Assembly (NCBI GenBank): GCA_964426875.1
Contig: CAYRSB010000020.1
Coordinates: 1 to 40,412, forward strand
DNA from: Caldatribacterium sp964426875
Lineage (GTDB): Bacteria; Atribacterota; Atribacteria; Atribacterales; Caldatribacteriaceae
Direction of reading: 5' to 3'
DNA length: 40,412 nucleotides
Below are positions 1-8,036 of this stretch, one piece after another (the first letter of the stretch is position 1; every line of letters begins with the position of its first letter). The translations under genes and the position numbers were made by a program. A model generated the notes under the pieces. It ran no database searches. It was not told the DNA's origin and saw only the letters and a list, made by a program, of their open reading frames with translations.

Positions 1-1242
1 GGAAGTCTCAAAAGTTTTGCTATCCCCTTCGAAGAGCTTGAGACCGCTCTTTACGAAGGGATGGGTTTTGATGGATCATCTGTTAAGGGATTTGCTCGTA
101 TTGACGAAAGTGATATGGTTGCCCTCCCTGATCCAAGAACGTTTCAGCTTCTTCCCTGGCGGTCTGGAGAGGAAAAAGTAGGGCGGATGTTTTGCGACAT
201 CCTCAATCCCGACGGAACACCTTTTGAAGGGGATCCAAGATATGTTCTGAGAAAAAACCTTGAGAAGCTTGCTCAAAAGGGGTACACGTATTATGTCGGT
301 CCAGAGCTCGAATTCTTCTATTTCAGGAGCGACAAAGAGCCTATCCCTCTCGATGCAGGGGGATACTTTGACCTGACGACTCTTGATGCGGCATCGGATC
401 TTCGGCGGGATACCATCCGTACCCTCGAAGAAATGGGTATACGGGTTGAATACAGCCACCACGAGGTTGCTTTTTCTCAGCATGAAATCGATCTTCGCTA
501 TGCTGATGCACTGACCATGGCAGACAACGTTATGACGTACCGGATCGTAGTAAAAGAAATCGCCCAGAAACATGGGGTGTACGCTACATTTATGCCCAAG
601 CCTATTGCAGGGATCAATGGATCTGGAATGCATACGCATCAGTCTCTCTTTCGTGGCGACATAAATGCCTTTTTTGATGCTCATGATCCGTATTTCCTTT
701 CTGACATAGCTAAGAGGTTCATCGCAGGAATTCTGCGCCATGCTCGAGAAATTGCTCTTGTTACAAACCAGTGGGTGAATTCCTACAAGCGTCTTGTTCC
801 AGGATATGAGGCACCAGTTTACATATGTTGGGCTCGGCGAAACCGCTCAGCTCTTGTTCGGGTTCCCATGTACAAGCCCGGGAAGGAAAAAGCCACTCGC
901 ATTGAGGTACGAAATCCTGATCCAGCCTGTAACCCATATCTTGCCTTTTCGGTCATGCTTGCTGCTGGCATGGCTGGTGTTGAAGGGGATTACGAGCTTC
1001 CTGAGCCTGTAGAGCGAGATGTGTATCATATGACTCCTGAGGAGCGAAAAGCCCTTGGTATTGAGTCTCTCCCTGGAAGCTTAAAAGAGGCGATTGATCT
1101 TGCTCTTGAAAGCAAGCTCCTTCGGGAAATCCTTGGAGAGCACGTTTTCACCTATCTCATCGAGAGCAAAATAACTGAATGGGATGCATACCGTACAGTT
1201 GTCCATCCGTATGAGATTGAGCGGTATTTACCCATTCTTTGA
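1..1242 (+). CDS. glnA: Glutamine synthetase type I, 5'-truncated by the window edge
   Basis: Makes glutamine from glutamate, ammonia and ATP. The reading frame is open from base 1, so the start codon lies outside the window; 413 codons are visible of a usual ~440. The beta-grasp motif FDGSSVKGF, the metal-binding stretch GPELEFFYF, the NGSGMHTHQS ammonia/glutamate site region, NQWVNSYKRLVPGYEAP and RIEVRNPDPACNPYLAF are all present in order. The C-terminal part runs HMTPEERKALGIESLPGSL and has no NLYDLPPEE-like adenylylation site, as expected of the GSI-alpha branch, so covalent control by GlnE is unlikely (family knowledge). The stop is followed within 12 bases by the glutamate synthase amidotransferase gene, so the two are very probably co-transcribed as a GS-GOGAT unit. 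The promoter is not visible. Confidence 0.97.
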   Translation, partial: GSLKSFAIPFEELETALYEGMGFDGSSVKGFARIDESDMVALPDPRTFQLLPWRSGEEKVGRMFCDILNPDGTPFEGDPRYVLRKNLEKLAQKGYTYYVGPELEFFYFRSDKEPIPLDAGGYFDLTTLDAASDLRRDTIRTLEEMGIRVEYSHHEVAFSQHEIDLRYADALTMADNVMTYRIVVKEIAQKHGVYATFMPKPIAGINGSGMHTHQSLFRGDINAFFDAHDPYFLSDIAKRFIAGILRHAREIALVTNQWVNSYKRLVPGYEAPVYICWARRNRSALVRVPMYKPGKEKATRIEVRNPDPACNPYLAFSVMLAAGMAGVEGDYELPEPVERDVYHMTPEERKALGIESLPGSLKEAIDLALESKLLREILGEHVFTYLIESKITEWDAYRTVVHPYEIERYLPIL

Positions 1243-1253
1243 GGGGGATGTTC

Positions 1254-2354
1254 ATGGAAAGGGCATGGCGGATTCCCTCAGGATGCGCTGTTTTTGGCCT
1301 CCTTAATCAGGACGGTCGTCGTATTTCGGGAGAAACAATCATACGGGCTATTGCGGTTATGCACGAACGATCCAACGGCCTTGGAGGAGGGTTTGCGGGT
1401 TACGGCATTTACCCTGATTTTGCCGAGCTGTATGCCTTTCACGTTCTTTACGACGATCCGTACCGTTGTGCTGAGCTTGAAGAGTACATAAAGAGACGAT
1501 TTGTTCTAGAGAAGAAGGAAGTGCTACCTACAAGGAAGACCAGAGCCATTCCTGCCCACCCTCTCTTTGTTCGGTATTTTGTGCGACCACGAGGAACCTG
1601 GGAAAACGAGGAAGAGGAAGTCGTTCGCACCGTAATGGATGTGAATACCCGTTTTTCTGGGGTGTACATCATCTCCAGCGGTAAGAACATGGGAATCTTC
1701 AAGGGAGTCGGGTACCCAGAAGATATCGGAGAGTCGTTTTGCCTTGAGGAGTACGAGGGGTACTGCTGGATTGCCCATGGGCGCTTTCCCACAAACACTC
1801 CAGGGTGGTGGGGTGGTGCTCATCCCTTCGGGCTTCTCTCTTTCGCGGTTGTCCACAACGGAGAAATTTCTTCATATGGTATCAACCGAAGGTATCTTGA
1901 GAATTTTGGATACCACTGCACACTTCAGACAGATACGGAAGTTATTGTGTATCTCGTTGATCTTCTTGTCCGCAAACACCGTGTTCCTGTTGAATGGCTT
2001 GGCGCAGTTTTTGCCAGTCCGTTCTGGGAGCACATTGATGTCCTTGAAGAACCTCGGCGAATGCTTTTTCGGGCGTTACGCATAACCTATGGTGGGGCGC
2101 TTCTGAACGGGCCTTTCAGCATCATTGTTGGTTTTCCTGGAGGAATGTTTGGAATGGTGGATAGAATTAAGCTTCGCCCGATGGTGGCAGCATGGAAGAG
2201 GGAAACGTTGTACCTTTCCAGTGAAGAATCAGCTATTCGGGCGGTGGAACCAGACCCTGACAGGATTATGGCCCTTCGGGCGGGAGAAGTTGTTGTTGGT
2301 CGAGTGGGGGAGAAGGTGGCTCATGGCCAAGAGCTTGCTGTTTCCGGAGTTTAA
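1254..2354 (+). CDS. Glutamate synthase, class II glutamine amidotransferase subunit (split archaeal type)
   Basis: Hydrolyses glutamine and supplies ammonia to the FMN subunit encoded next. I chose the ATG at 1254 because GAGGGGG at 1241-1247 sits six bases upstream; in-frame TTG 1239 and ATG 1248 are less well placed. The protein starts MERAWRIPSGCAVFGLL: Cys11 is the expected N-terminal nucleophile, so a ten-residue propeptide must be removed, as known for glutamate synthases and other class II amidotransferases. Later blocks (IAHGRFPTNT, HNGEISSYGINRRYLE, TDTEVIVYLVDLL) are typical of the Ntn amidotransferase fold. About 366 residues, a stand-alone domain where bacterial GltB would be fused. 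It overlaps the next gene by 32 bases. Confidence 0.93.
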   Translation: MERAWRIPSGCAVFGLLNQDGRRISGETIIRAIAVMHERSNGLGGGFAGYGIYPDFAELYAFHVLYDDPYRCAELEEYIKRRFVLEKKEVLPTRKTRAIPAHPLFVRYFVRPRGTWENEEEEVVRTVMDVNTRFSGVYIISSGKNMGIFKGVGYPEDIGESFCLEEYEGYCWIAHGRFPTNTPGWWGGAHPFGLLSFAVVHNGEISSYGINRRYLENFGYHCTLQTDTEVIVYLVDLLVRKHRVPVEWLGAVFASPFWEHIDVLEEPRRMLFRALRITYGGALLNGPFSIIVGFPGGMFGMVDRIKLRPMVAAWKRETLYLSSEESAIRAVEPDPDRIMALRAGEVVVGRVGEKVAHGQELAVSGV

Positions 2355-3843
2355 AATCATACGGGATAAAAGCCGATGCATCTGTTGTCTGGTGTGCGTA
2401 CGCCAGTGCGCCAATGATGCTCATGTTTTTGATGGCGAAGATAACCTCATTCTCAGTGACGAAGCAAATTGTGTAGGTTGCCAGCGGTGTGTGACACTCT
2501 GTCCCACTCAGGCCATTGACGTCGTCCGTCGTGAACCTGGTTTTCGAGCTAATGCGAATTGGACCATTGCCCATATTCGGAATCTGTATAAACAGGCTGA
2601 GACAGGTGGTGTGCTTTTGACTGGGATGGGATGTGATCTCCCGTATCGGATTTACTGGGATCATCTCGTGCTCAATGCAAGCCAGGTTACGAATCCTTCC
2701 ATTGATCCCCTCCGAGAACCTATTGAGTTGCGAACATTCTTGGGAAGGAAGGAAACATGTCTTGATATAGATTGGGGCGAGGATTTTCCTGTCCTTCGAA
2801 CAGCTCTTGCTCCACAGCTTGAAATTCAGATTCCTGTGCTTTTTTCCGCTATGTCTTACGGCTCTATCAGTTACAACGCTTTCCGCTCTCTTGTTGAAGC
2901 TGCTCGTGCAGCAGGGACTTTCTGCAACAGTGGTGAGGGAGGACTGCATCCCGATTTTTACCCCCTCGGGAAGAATATTGTCGTGCAGGTAGCTTCAGGG
3001 AGATTCGGTGTTCACCCGGAATATCTCGAGGTTGCTGCAGCAATTGAGATCAAGATTGGTCAAGGGGCAAAACCGGGCATTGGGGGGCACCTTCCGGGAG
3101 AAAAGGTTACCCTGGAGATTTCTCGCACCCGTCGTATTCCCATTGGAAGCGATGCCATTTCTCCAGCTCCCCACCATGACATTTACTCCATCGAAGATTT
3201 AGAGCGTCTGGTCTTTGCTCTCAAGGAAGCAACGGATTATAAAAAGCCGGTGTTTGTCAAAATTGCTGCAGTGCATAATGTGGCTGCTATAGTCTCAGGA
3301 TGTGTCCGTGCTGGGGCGGATGCCGTGGTCATTGATGGTATCCGTGGTGGAACAGGTGCAGCTCCTCAGGTCATTCGGGATAATGTAGGTATCCCTGTAG
3401 AGCTTGCTCTTGCTCAGGCGGACGAGCGTTTACGGCGAGAGGGTATCCGGCATAAGGCTTCGGTTATTGTTGCCGGTGGTATCCGCTCAAGTGCTGATGT
3501 CATAAAGGCTGTTGCTCTGGGAGCAGATGCAGTGTACATTGGTACGGCAGCTCTTGTAGCTTTGGGGTGCCACCTTTGCCAGAAGTGCTACACCGGAAAG
3601 TGCAATTGGGGTATTGCGACTCAGGATCCGTACCTTACAAAGCGCCTAAACCCCAATGTTGGTAAAAGGAGGCTTCTCAACCTTCTTCGAGCCTGGGCCT
3701 TTGAGATCAAAGAAATCCTTGGAGGAATGGGTATTAATGCTATTGAGAGTTTGCGAGGCAACCGGGAGCACCTTCGCGCTGTTGGACTGACCACAGAAGA
3801 AATGCAAATCCTTGGAGTTAAGCCGGCAGGAGAGGGGTGGTGA
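2323..3843 (+). CDS. gltB: Glutamate synthase core: 2x[4Fe-4S] ferredoxin domain plus FMN-binding synthase domain
   Basis: Converts 2-oxoglutarate plus ammonia to glutamate on FMN. Start taken at ATG 2323 (MAKSLLFPEF), just after AAGGTGG; longer in-frame extensions only read through the preceding gene. Residues ~20-75 hold two CxxCxxCxxxC clusters (CICCLVCVRQC and CVGCQRCVTLCP). From ~100 on is the glutamate synthase barrel: SAMSYGSISYNAFRSL, NSGEGG, SGRFGV, KIGQGAKPGIGG, PHHDIYSIEDL, VIDGIRGGTGAAP and GADAVYIGTAALVALGC. Cysteines in CHLCQKCYTGKCNWGIATQ match the 3Fe-4S/GIATQ region of the family. About 506 residues, as in archaeal and Thermotoga-type split enzymes; the amidotransferase and GXGXG parts are separate genes on either side of the set. 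Confidence 0.95.
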   Translation: MAKSLLFPEFKIIRDKSRCICCLVCVRQCANDAHVFDGEDNLILSDEANCVGCQRCVTLCPTQAIDVVRREPGFRANANWTIAHIRNLYKQAETGGVLLTGMGCDLPYRIYWDHLVLNASQVTNPSIDPLREPIELRTFLGRKETCLDIDWGEDFPVLRTALAPQLEIQIPVLFSAMSYGSISYNAFRSLVEAARAAGTFCNSGEGGLHPDFYPLGKNIVVQVASGRFGVHPEYLEVAAAIEIKIGQGAKPGIGGHLPGEKVTLEISRTRRIPIGSDAISPAPHHDIYSIEDLERLVFALKEATDYKKPVFVKIAAVHNVAAIVSGCVRAGADAVVIDGIRGGTGAAPQVIRDNVGIPVELALAQADERLRREGIRHKASVIVAGGIRSSADVIKAVALGADAVYIGTAALVALGCHLCQKCYTGKCNWGIATQDPYLTKRLNPNVGKRRLLNLLRAWAFEIKEILGGMGINAIESLRGNREHLRAVGLTTEEMQILGVKPAGEGW

Positions 3844-3845
3844 GA

Positions 3846-4283
3846 ATGCCAGGGAGGATACGTATTCACGAAGAATTTTGTATAGGGTGTCGTCTATGCG
3901 AGATCGTGTGTATTGTGCGCCACTCCAAAAGTGGCACGCTTCTTAAGACCTTCCAGCGCGAAGATCCGCGTCCTCTTCCCAGGGTGCGAGTTGAAGAAGA
4001 GGGTTACATTTCCTTTGCCTTGCAGTGCCGTCACTGTGACAAAGCTCCATGCGTTGAGAACTGCATAACTGGAGCCTTGTACAGGGATGAGGTAATGCAG
4101 GCTGTGCTCTGCGATCAGGATAGATGCGTCGGGTGTTGGATGTGCGTTTTGAGCTGTCCCTTCGGTGTTATCCAGCGAGAGTTTCAGGAAAGAAAAGTTA
4201 TCAGTAAGTGCGACCTTTGTGGTGGGGAGGATATGCCAGTCTGCGTAGCTCATTGTCCAAATGAGGCGCTTACCTATGAGTAG
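3846..4283 (+). CDS. Four-cluster [4Fe-4S] ferredoxin-type electron transfer subunit
   Basis: ATG 3846 follows GGAGAGGGG with eight bases' spacing; the stop of the preceding gene is 3841-3843. The 145-residue protein has sixteen cysteines in four groups: CIGCRLCEIVC, CRHCDKAPCVENC, CVGCWMCVLSC and CDLCGGEDMPVCVAHC. This is the arrangement of the iron-sulfur subunits of DMSO reductase/NrfC/HycB-type complexes. No signal peptide, so cytoplasmic. Sitting inside the glutamate synthase gene set and overlapping the FAD oxidoreductase gene, it most likely shuttles electrons between that flavoprotein (or a soluble ferredoxin) and the FMN subunit. The function is inferred from context; the fold assignment is firm. 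Confidence 0.9.
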   Translation: MPGRIRIHEEFCIGCRLCEIVCIVRHSKSGTLLKTFQREDPRPLPRVRVEEEGYISFALQCRHCDKAPCVENCITGALYRDEVMQAVLCDQDRCVGCWMCVLSCPFGVIQREFQERKVISKCDLCGGEDMPVCVAHCPNEALTYE

Positions 4284-5559
4284 AGGAAAAGTGAAAGAAG
4301 TACAATATCTTCTTGTTGGTTTTTCGGTAGCTGGATGGTGGGCGGCACAGAGCATTCGCCGGCACGATCCACAAGGTATGATCCTTGCAGTGAGCGAGGA
4401 ACAAGGACCCTATTCCCGTCCGCTTATTACCTACCTTGTTGGGGAGCGTGTTTCTGAGGCCACGTATTGGGGGGAAATTATTCGTACCCAGGGCGTGGAA
4501 GTTCTTTGGAGCTCAAGAGCTATACATCTCAACGCAAGAGCAAAGATCGTGGAGCTCAGTTCTGGAGACAAAGTGGCTTTTGAGAAAGCACTTATTGCCA
4601 CAGGGAGTGTTCCTGTAGTTCCTCCTGTCGCCGGGATAGAGCTTGAAGGTGTTTTCACGTTAACGCGAAAAAGAGATGGGGATGCTATAAAAGAGTATCT
4701 TAATAAGATTCCAGTGAGAAATGTGCTCATTGTAGGTGGAGGGTTTATCGGATTAAAAACCTGCGAGGCTTTCCTTGACCTTGGCCTTCGGGTGACTCTG
4801 GTTGAGCTTGCACCGCGTCTTCTCCAGACAATGCTTGATAGTGCTGGCTCAAAGTACCTTGAGAGGGCTCTTGAGGACCACGGTGTCCGGGTTATTACTG
4901 GTGATACGGTCCAGGCTTTTGCTGGACGGGATGGACGTGTTATTGGGGCAGAACTCAGAAGTGGTGTCTTTGTGGAAGCCGATGTCGTTGTCGTAGCGAT
5001 TGGTGTACGTCCCTGTATCGACTGGCTTCGCGATTCGGGACTTCTCCTTGGGCGTGGTGTCATCGTTGACGAGTATCAAGAAACCTCCTGCAGCGGGATT
5101 TTTGCTGCAGGAGACGTAACTGAAACTCGGCACCTTATTACTGGTGAGCGTGCGGTCGTCGCCATATGGCCTGAGGCTGTACGTCAGGGAAAGGTGGCAG
5201 GAAAGAATATGGCTGGTGTGCGTGTCATGTATCCTGGAAGTCTTCCTATGAACGTCGTTGAGGTTGATAACCTTGCTCTTGCTTCCTGTGGCATTGTGAA
5301 TCCTCCAGGAGGGGACTTTACGGTTCTTGTACGTGAGGAAAAAGGCCAGTACCGGAAGTGTATCTTTGCCAGAGAGCGGCTTGCAGGATTCATTCTCGTT
5401 GGGAACATCGAGCGAGCAGGAATTCTTGTGCATCTTATCCGGGAACAGATTCCTGTTTTCACTTTCCAGGAGAAATTACTTGACGAAGATTTTGGTCTTA
5501 TTGTCTTACCTTCGGAGTATCGAAAACACATGATTCTTGAGGCCGGTGTTGAAGTGTGA
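4276..5559 (+). CDS. FAD/NAD(P)-dependent oxidoreductase, probable electron-input subunit of glutamate synthase
   Basis: A 427-residue pyridine nucleotide-disulfide oxidoreductase-family flavoprotein (NADH oxidase/nitrite reductase-like, no redox-active CxxxxC pair seen). The N-terminal FAD motif is YLLVGFSVAGWWAAQ with Ser in the GxGxxG loop, the second dinucleotide motif is VLIVGGGFIGLKTCEA, and the FAD-contact motif near residue 280 is GIFAAGDVTE. ATG 4276 overlaps the ferredoxin stop by eight bases; TGAGGCG lies at a normal distance upstream. Within this operon it plausibly takes electrons from NAD(P)H and hands them through the ferredoxin to the FMN subunit, replacing bacterial GltD. The electron donor cannot be read from sequence. 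Confidence 0.88.
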   Translation: MSRGKVKEVQYLLVGFSVAGWWAAQSIRRHDPQGMILAVSEEQGPYSRPLITYLVGERVSEATYWGEIIRTQGVEVLWSSRAIHLNARAKIVELSSGDKVAFEKALIATGSVPVVPPVAGIELEGVFTLTRKRDGDAIKEYLNKIPVRNVLIVGGGFIGLKTCEAFLDLGLRVTLVELAPRLLQTMLDSAGSKYLERALEDHGVRVITGDTVQAFAGRDGRVIGAELRSGVFVEADVVVVAIGVRPCIDWLRDSGLLLGRGVIVDEYQETSCSGIFAAGDVTETRHLITGERAVVAIWPEAVRQGKVAGKNMAGVRVMYPGSLPMNVVEVDNLALASCGIVNPPGGDFTVLVREEKGQYRKCIFARERLAGFILVGNIERAGILVHLIREQIPVFTFQEKLLDEDFGLIVLPSEYRKHMILEAGVEV

Positions 5560-6293
5560 AAACGCTGTATTGCCGGGGAAAGCACTATCGGGAGATCAAC
5601 GCTCTTGTACAAGGATGGTGGGAGGCAGGATGCCGGCACATTATCCTCGAGGGCGTTTGTGGCCAGAGGTATCTGGGGCGAGCTCTCTCTGGAGAGGGAT
5701 GCATTCGAATTCAAGGAATTCCTGGTGATGACTTGGGAATGTTCCTTAATGGTCCCACTCTTGAGGTTATAGGAAACGCTCAGGATGGCGTAGGAAATAC
5801 GATGAATGCTGGGAAAATTATCATCCGGGGAGATGCGCGAGATATTCTTGGTCTCTCTATGCGAGGCGGAAAAATCTGGGTTCAGGGAAATGTTGGATAC
5901 CGGGTAGGCATTCACATGAAGTCATATGAAGATGAGTATCCAGTTATTGTCATTGGTGGTGAAAGTGGAGATTTCCTCGGGGAATACATGGCTGGGGGAC
6001 TTATCGTAGTCCTTGGTCTTTCTACTGCTCCGGGAAGGTCACCAGTTGGGAACTTTCTTGCTTCAGGGATACACGGGGGAACAATCTTTATCCGAGGCAA
6101 GGTGGTGCCTGCACAGGTTGGTCCTGGAGTCGACATGGATCTTCCCGAAGAAGGAGAATTCCAAAAAATCCTGTGTTACCTTCAGGAATTTGCTCGTGAC
6201 CTTGGTCTTACTCTCCCCCTTCTGAATCGTTATGAGTTTGTAAAGGTTTTCCCCCGAACAACTCGACCGTATGGAAAACTGTACGCATATTGA
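5556..6293 (+). CDS. Glutamate synthase GXGXG (alpha-3) domain protein
   Basis: A 245-residue right-handed beta-helix protein with the repeated G-x-G pattern of the C-terminal glutamate synthase domain: LEGVCGQRYLGRAL, GDDLGMFLNGPTLEVIGNAQ, GNTMNAGKIIIRGDARDILG, MRGGKIWVQGNVGYRVG, GGESGDFLGEYMAGG and SGIHGGTIFIRG. In full-length GltB this domain has a structural role next to the ammonia tunnel. The GTG start at 5556 overlaps the upstream TGA by four bases (GTGTGA), a sign of translational coupling. It is the last gene of the nitrogen operon; downstream there is only a weak hairpin. Confidence 0.93.
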   Translation: MKTLYCRGKHYREINALVQGWWEAGCRHIILEGVCGQRYLGRALSGEGCIRIQGIPGDDLGMFLNGPTLEVIGNAQDGVGNTMNAGKIIIRGDARDILGLSMRGGKIWVQGNVGYRVGIHMKSYEDEYPVIVIGGESGDFLGEYMAGGLIVVLGLSTAPGRSPVGNFLASGIHGGTIFIRGKVVPAQVGPGVDMDLPEEGEFQKILCYLQEFARDLGLTLPLLNRYEFVKVFPRTTRPYGKLYAY

Positions 6294-6303
6294 GGGTTTT
6301 TCG

Positions 6304-6329
6304 TTTCACCCCCGCAAATCCTGGTGAAA
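6304..6329 (+). terminator. Weak hairpin after the glutamate synthase operon
   Basis: TTTCACC at 6304-6310 can pair with GGTGAAA at 6323-6329 across a 12-base loop. A T-rich run (GGGTTTTT) lies before rather than after it, so it is a poor intrinsic terminator. It may act as a 3' stabiliser or mean nothing. From 6330 to about 6590 I see no gene. Confidence 0.25.
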
Positions 6330-6739
6330 TAAAAACAAGAGGGGCGAAATGATGGATCGGCACTTCGTGAACCCTGATACGATTGGTGATACTTCAACCT
6401 CTGGATTGTTTGAGCTCTATTCCACTGGGTCACCCAGAGAACCCGTGATGGTAGTGTACGGCTTGAGAGGATTCTTGTGGGGTATAGGAAGCCGAGAAAA
6501 AACCTGTCTTTTTGGAGCTTGTAACTTTTCTGCTGATGGGTTGCGTCAACAATCTTGTGTCTACATGTCAACCCTTCTCTTTTGCTGTACTGTTTCCCCC
6601 TGAAGCTCAAGAGTCCTCCCTCAAGAGAGCAATGAGGGAGTATTCTCCTGGCACACTTCTTGTTCCCTTCTCTACCGACAAGGAAGAAGGGCTTCTCCTT
6701 TACTTTAGGATTGGGGGAAACTCTTTGGCCTTGCTTTCT

Positions 6740-7015
6740 CTTTTTACTTCCATCCATCACCAACCACAAGGAGAGGTTATAAGGGCCACCTTCTTGGAGT
6801 GCAAAGAGAATCTCTCTCCAATTCTCAGCCCTCTCCCCCTCCCTCCCCAAAAACCCAGGATTTCCTAATACCCTTCTTTGTCGACTCCCAGGGCAAGGTG
6901 TGCTATCTTCTCAAATGGCTCCAGAGTGTTGACAGACTCTTTCGTGGAATGCCCTCCTCTTGTACAGGGCCAAAACGAGCTCATTCCTGGTTCTGGGGAT
7001 TGGGAGGTCTTTGAT
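6740..7015 (-). pseudogene. Decayed IS256 (mutator)-type transposase remnant
   Basis: Read on the minus strand, fragments of a mutator-type DDE transposase occur in different frames. From about 7015 down: LPIPRTRNELVLALY, then in another frame EEGIPRKSLSTLW. Near 6895 there is ALGVDKEGY, a stop, then EILGFWGG. Then ERAENWREILFALQEGG and LWLVMDG follow near 6835-6755. The order GVDxxGxxEILGFW / ENWREIL / DG is that of the catalytic region of IS256-family transposases (family knowledge). Frameshifts, a stop codon and missing spacing show it is dead. The + strand is strongly pyrimidine-rich from ~6600 to ~7130, as expected of an old minus-strand gene, so the remnant may be longer than the part I can align. 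Terminal repeats were not identified. Confidence 0.68.
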
Positions 7016-7145
7016 TTTCCCACCAAGGTTTCAGGGCCTCTTATAGAAGCGATTCTTTTGCTCTTTCTCCTCCCAATGGGTCGTTGGTGTTTTGAGCCTT
7101 TGCCTCTCCGTTTTAAATATCAGGGGGTGTTTTTCTCTTGGTGTT

Positions 7146-7167
7146 CTCCCTTTTACACAAAAGGGAG
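7146..7167 (-). terminator. Perfect 9-bp hairpin downstream of the ABC permease operon
   Basis: CTCCCTTTT (7146-7154) and AAAAGGGAG (7159-7167) form a 9-bp stem with a four-base loop, 27 bases after the stop of the second permease gene. The minus strand shows no T-run after it, so termination is only plausible. Confidence 0.4.
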
Positions 7168-7193
7168 TACACTACTTCAAGAGGGGTTCGAGC

Positions 7194-8036
7194 CTACTTG
7201 ATAGAACCCTGGAGTATCCCCTTGATAATGTGTTTTTGCATGAAAAGGTAGAAGACAATCACTGGGGTGATGCTCAGGATAAGTGATGCCAGAAGGAGCC
7301 CGTAGTCTGAAGTATACGTGCCATAGAAATAGTATGTGGACAGAGGAAGTGTTCTATTTTTCGGGGATATGAGGACAAGGGATGGCAAAAGGAAGTCATT
7401 CCAAATCCATAGCACATCGAGGATGGCCACTGTTGTGGTTGTGGGCTTGAGGAGGGGAAAAACGATTTTAAAGAAAGCCTGTAACCTCGAACACCCGTCG
7501 ATCATGGCTGCCTCTTCAAGCTCAAGGGGAATACTTTTGATAGCACCATGGTAGAGAAAAACCGCAAAGGAGCACCCAAAGCCGAGGTACATGTAAATAA
7601 GAGTCCATCTGTTATTGAGAAGCCCCATGGATCCGTATATTTTGACCAGAGGAATCATTATAGCCTGAAAGGGTATGAGCATAGAGGCAACCATAAGGAA
7701 GAACATGAACTTGTTGAATTTCCACTGAATCCTTGCGAAGATATAGGCAGTCATTGCAGAGAAAAAGACGATAAGAGCTGTGCTCAAAACGGTGATGACG
7801 AGAGAATTCCAGAAAGCGAAGGGATAGTTCATCTTCCGGAAAGCTTCGGCAAAGTTGGCGAAGCTCCAGGTTGATGGAATACGGACGGGATTGGCTATGA
7901 TTCGGCTTCTATCCTTGAAAGCATTGATGAAGACAAGAAAGAAAGGAACAAGATAGAGAAAGAGCAGAAAATACAAGAGCGAAAGCCGTACAGTCTCAAA
8001 AAGCTCTGTGTAACCTGATTTTTGTCTCTGGAACAT
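7194..8036 (-). CDS. Carbohydrate ABC transporter permease, MalG type
   Basis: A 280-residue inner-membrane protein with about six hydrophobic segments, starting after a short cytoplasmic N-terminus (LSLLYFLLFLYLVPFFLVFI). The cytoplasmic EAA loop reads EAAMIDGCSRLQAFFKIVFP, the site that docks the ATPase subunit. The C-terminal ending IIKGILQGSIK (compare ...GLTAGAVKG in the family) is typical of MalG-like CUT1 permeases. Its ATG (8036-8034) shares bases with the stop of the upstream permease (TAATG), so the two are translationally coupled. No ATPase gene is nearby; CUT1 systems often borrow a shared MsmX-type ATPase encoded elsewhere (family knowledge). Confidence 0.93.
   Translation of the reverse strand: MFQRQKSGYTELFETVRLSLLYFLLFLYLVPFFLVFINAFKDRSRIIANPVRIPSTWSFANFAEAFRKMNYPFAFWNSLVITVLSTALIVFFSAMTAYIFARIQWKFNKFMFFLMVASMLIPFQAIMIPLVKIYGSMGLLNNRWTLIYMYLGFGCSFAVFLYHGAIKSIPLELEEAAMIDGCSRLQAFFKIVFPLLKPTTTTVAILDVLWIWNDFLLPSLVLISPKNRTLPLSTYYFYGTYTSDYGLLLASLILSITPVIVFYLFMQKHIIKGILQGSIK

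Noticed and set aside
76..741. Long open frame on the minus strand opposite glnA
   Set aside because: Shadow of glnA; no ribosome site and no recognisable protein features.
2125..2322. N-terminal extension of the glutamate synthase core gene
   Set aside because: It only overlaps the amidotransferase gene in another frame; ATG 2323 has a ribosome site and gives the normal family N-terminus.
6349..6603. Plus-strand frame of 84 codons with a passable ribosome site
   Set aside because: Composition is not protein-like, there is no recognisable motif, and it lies in a decayed mobile-element region.
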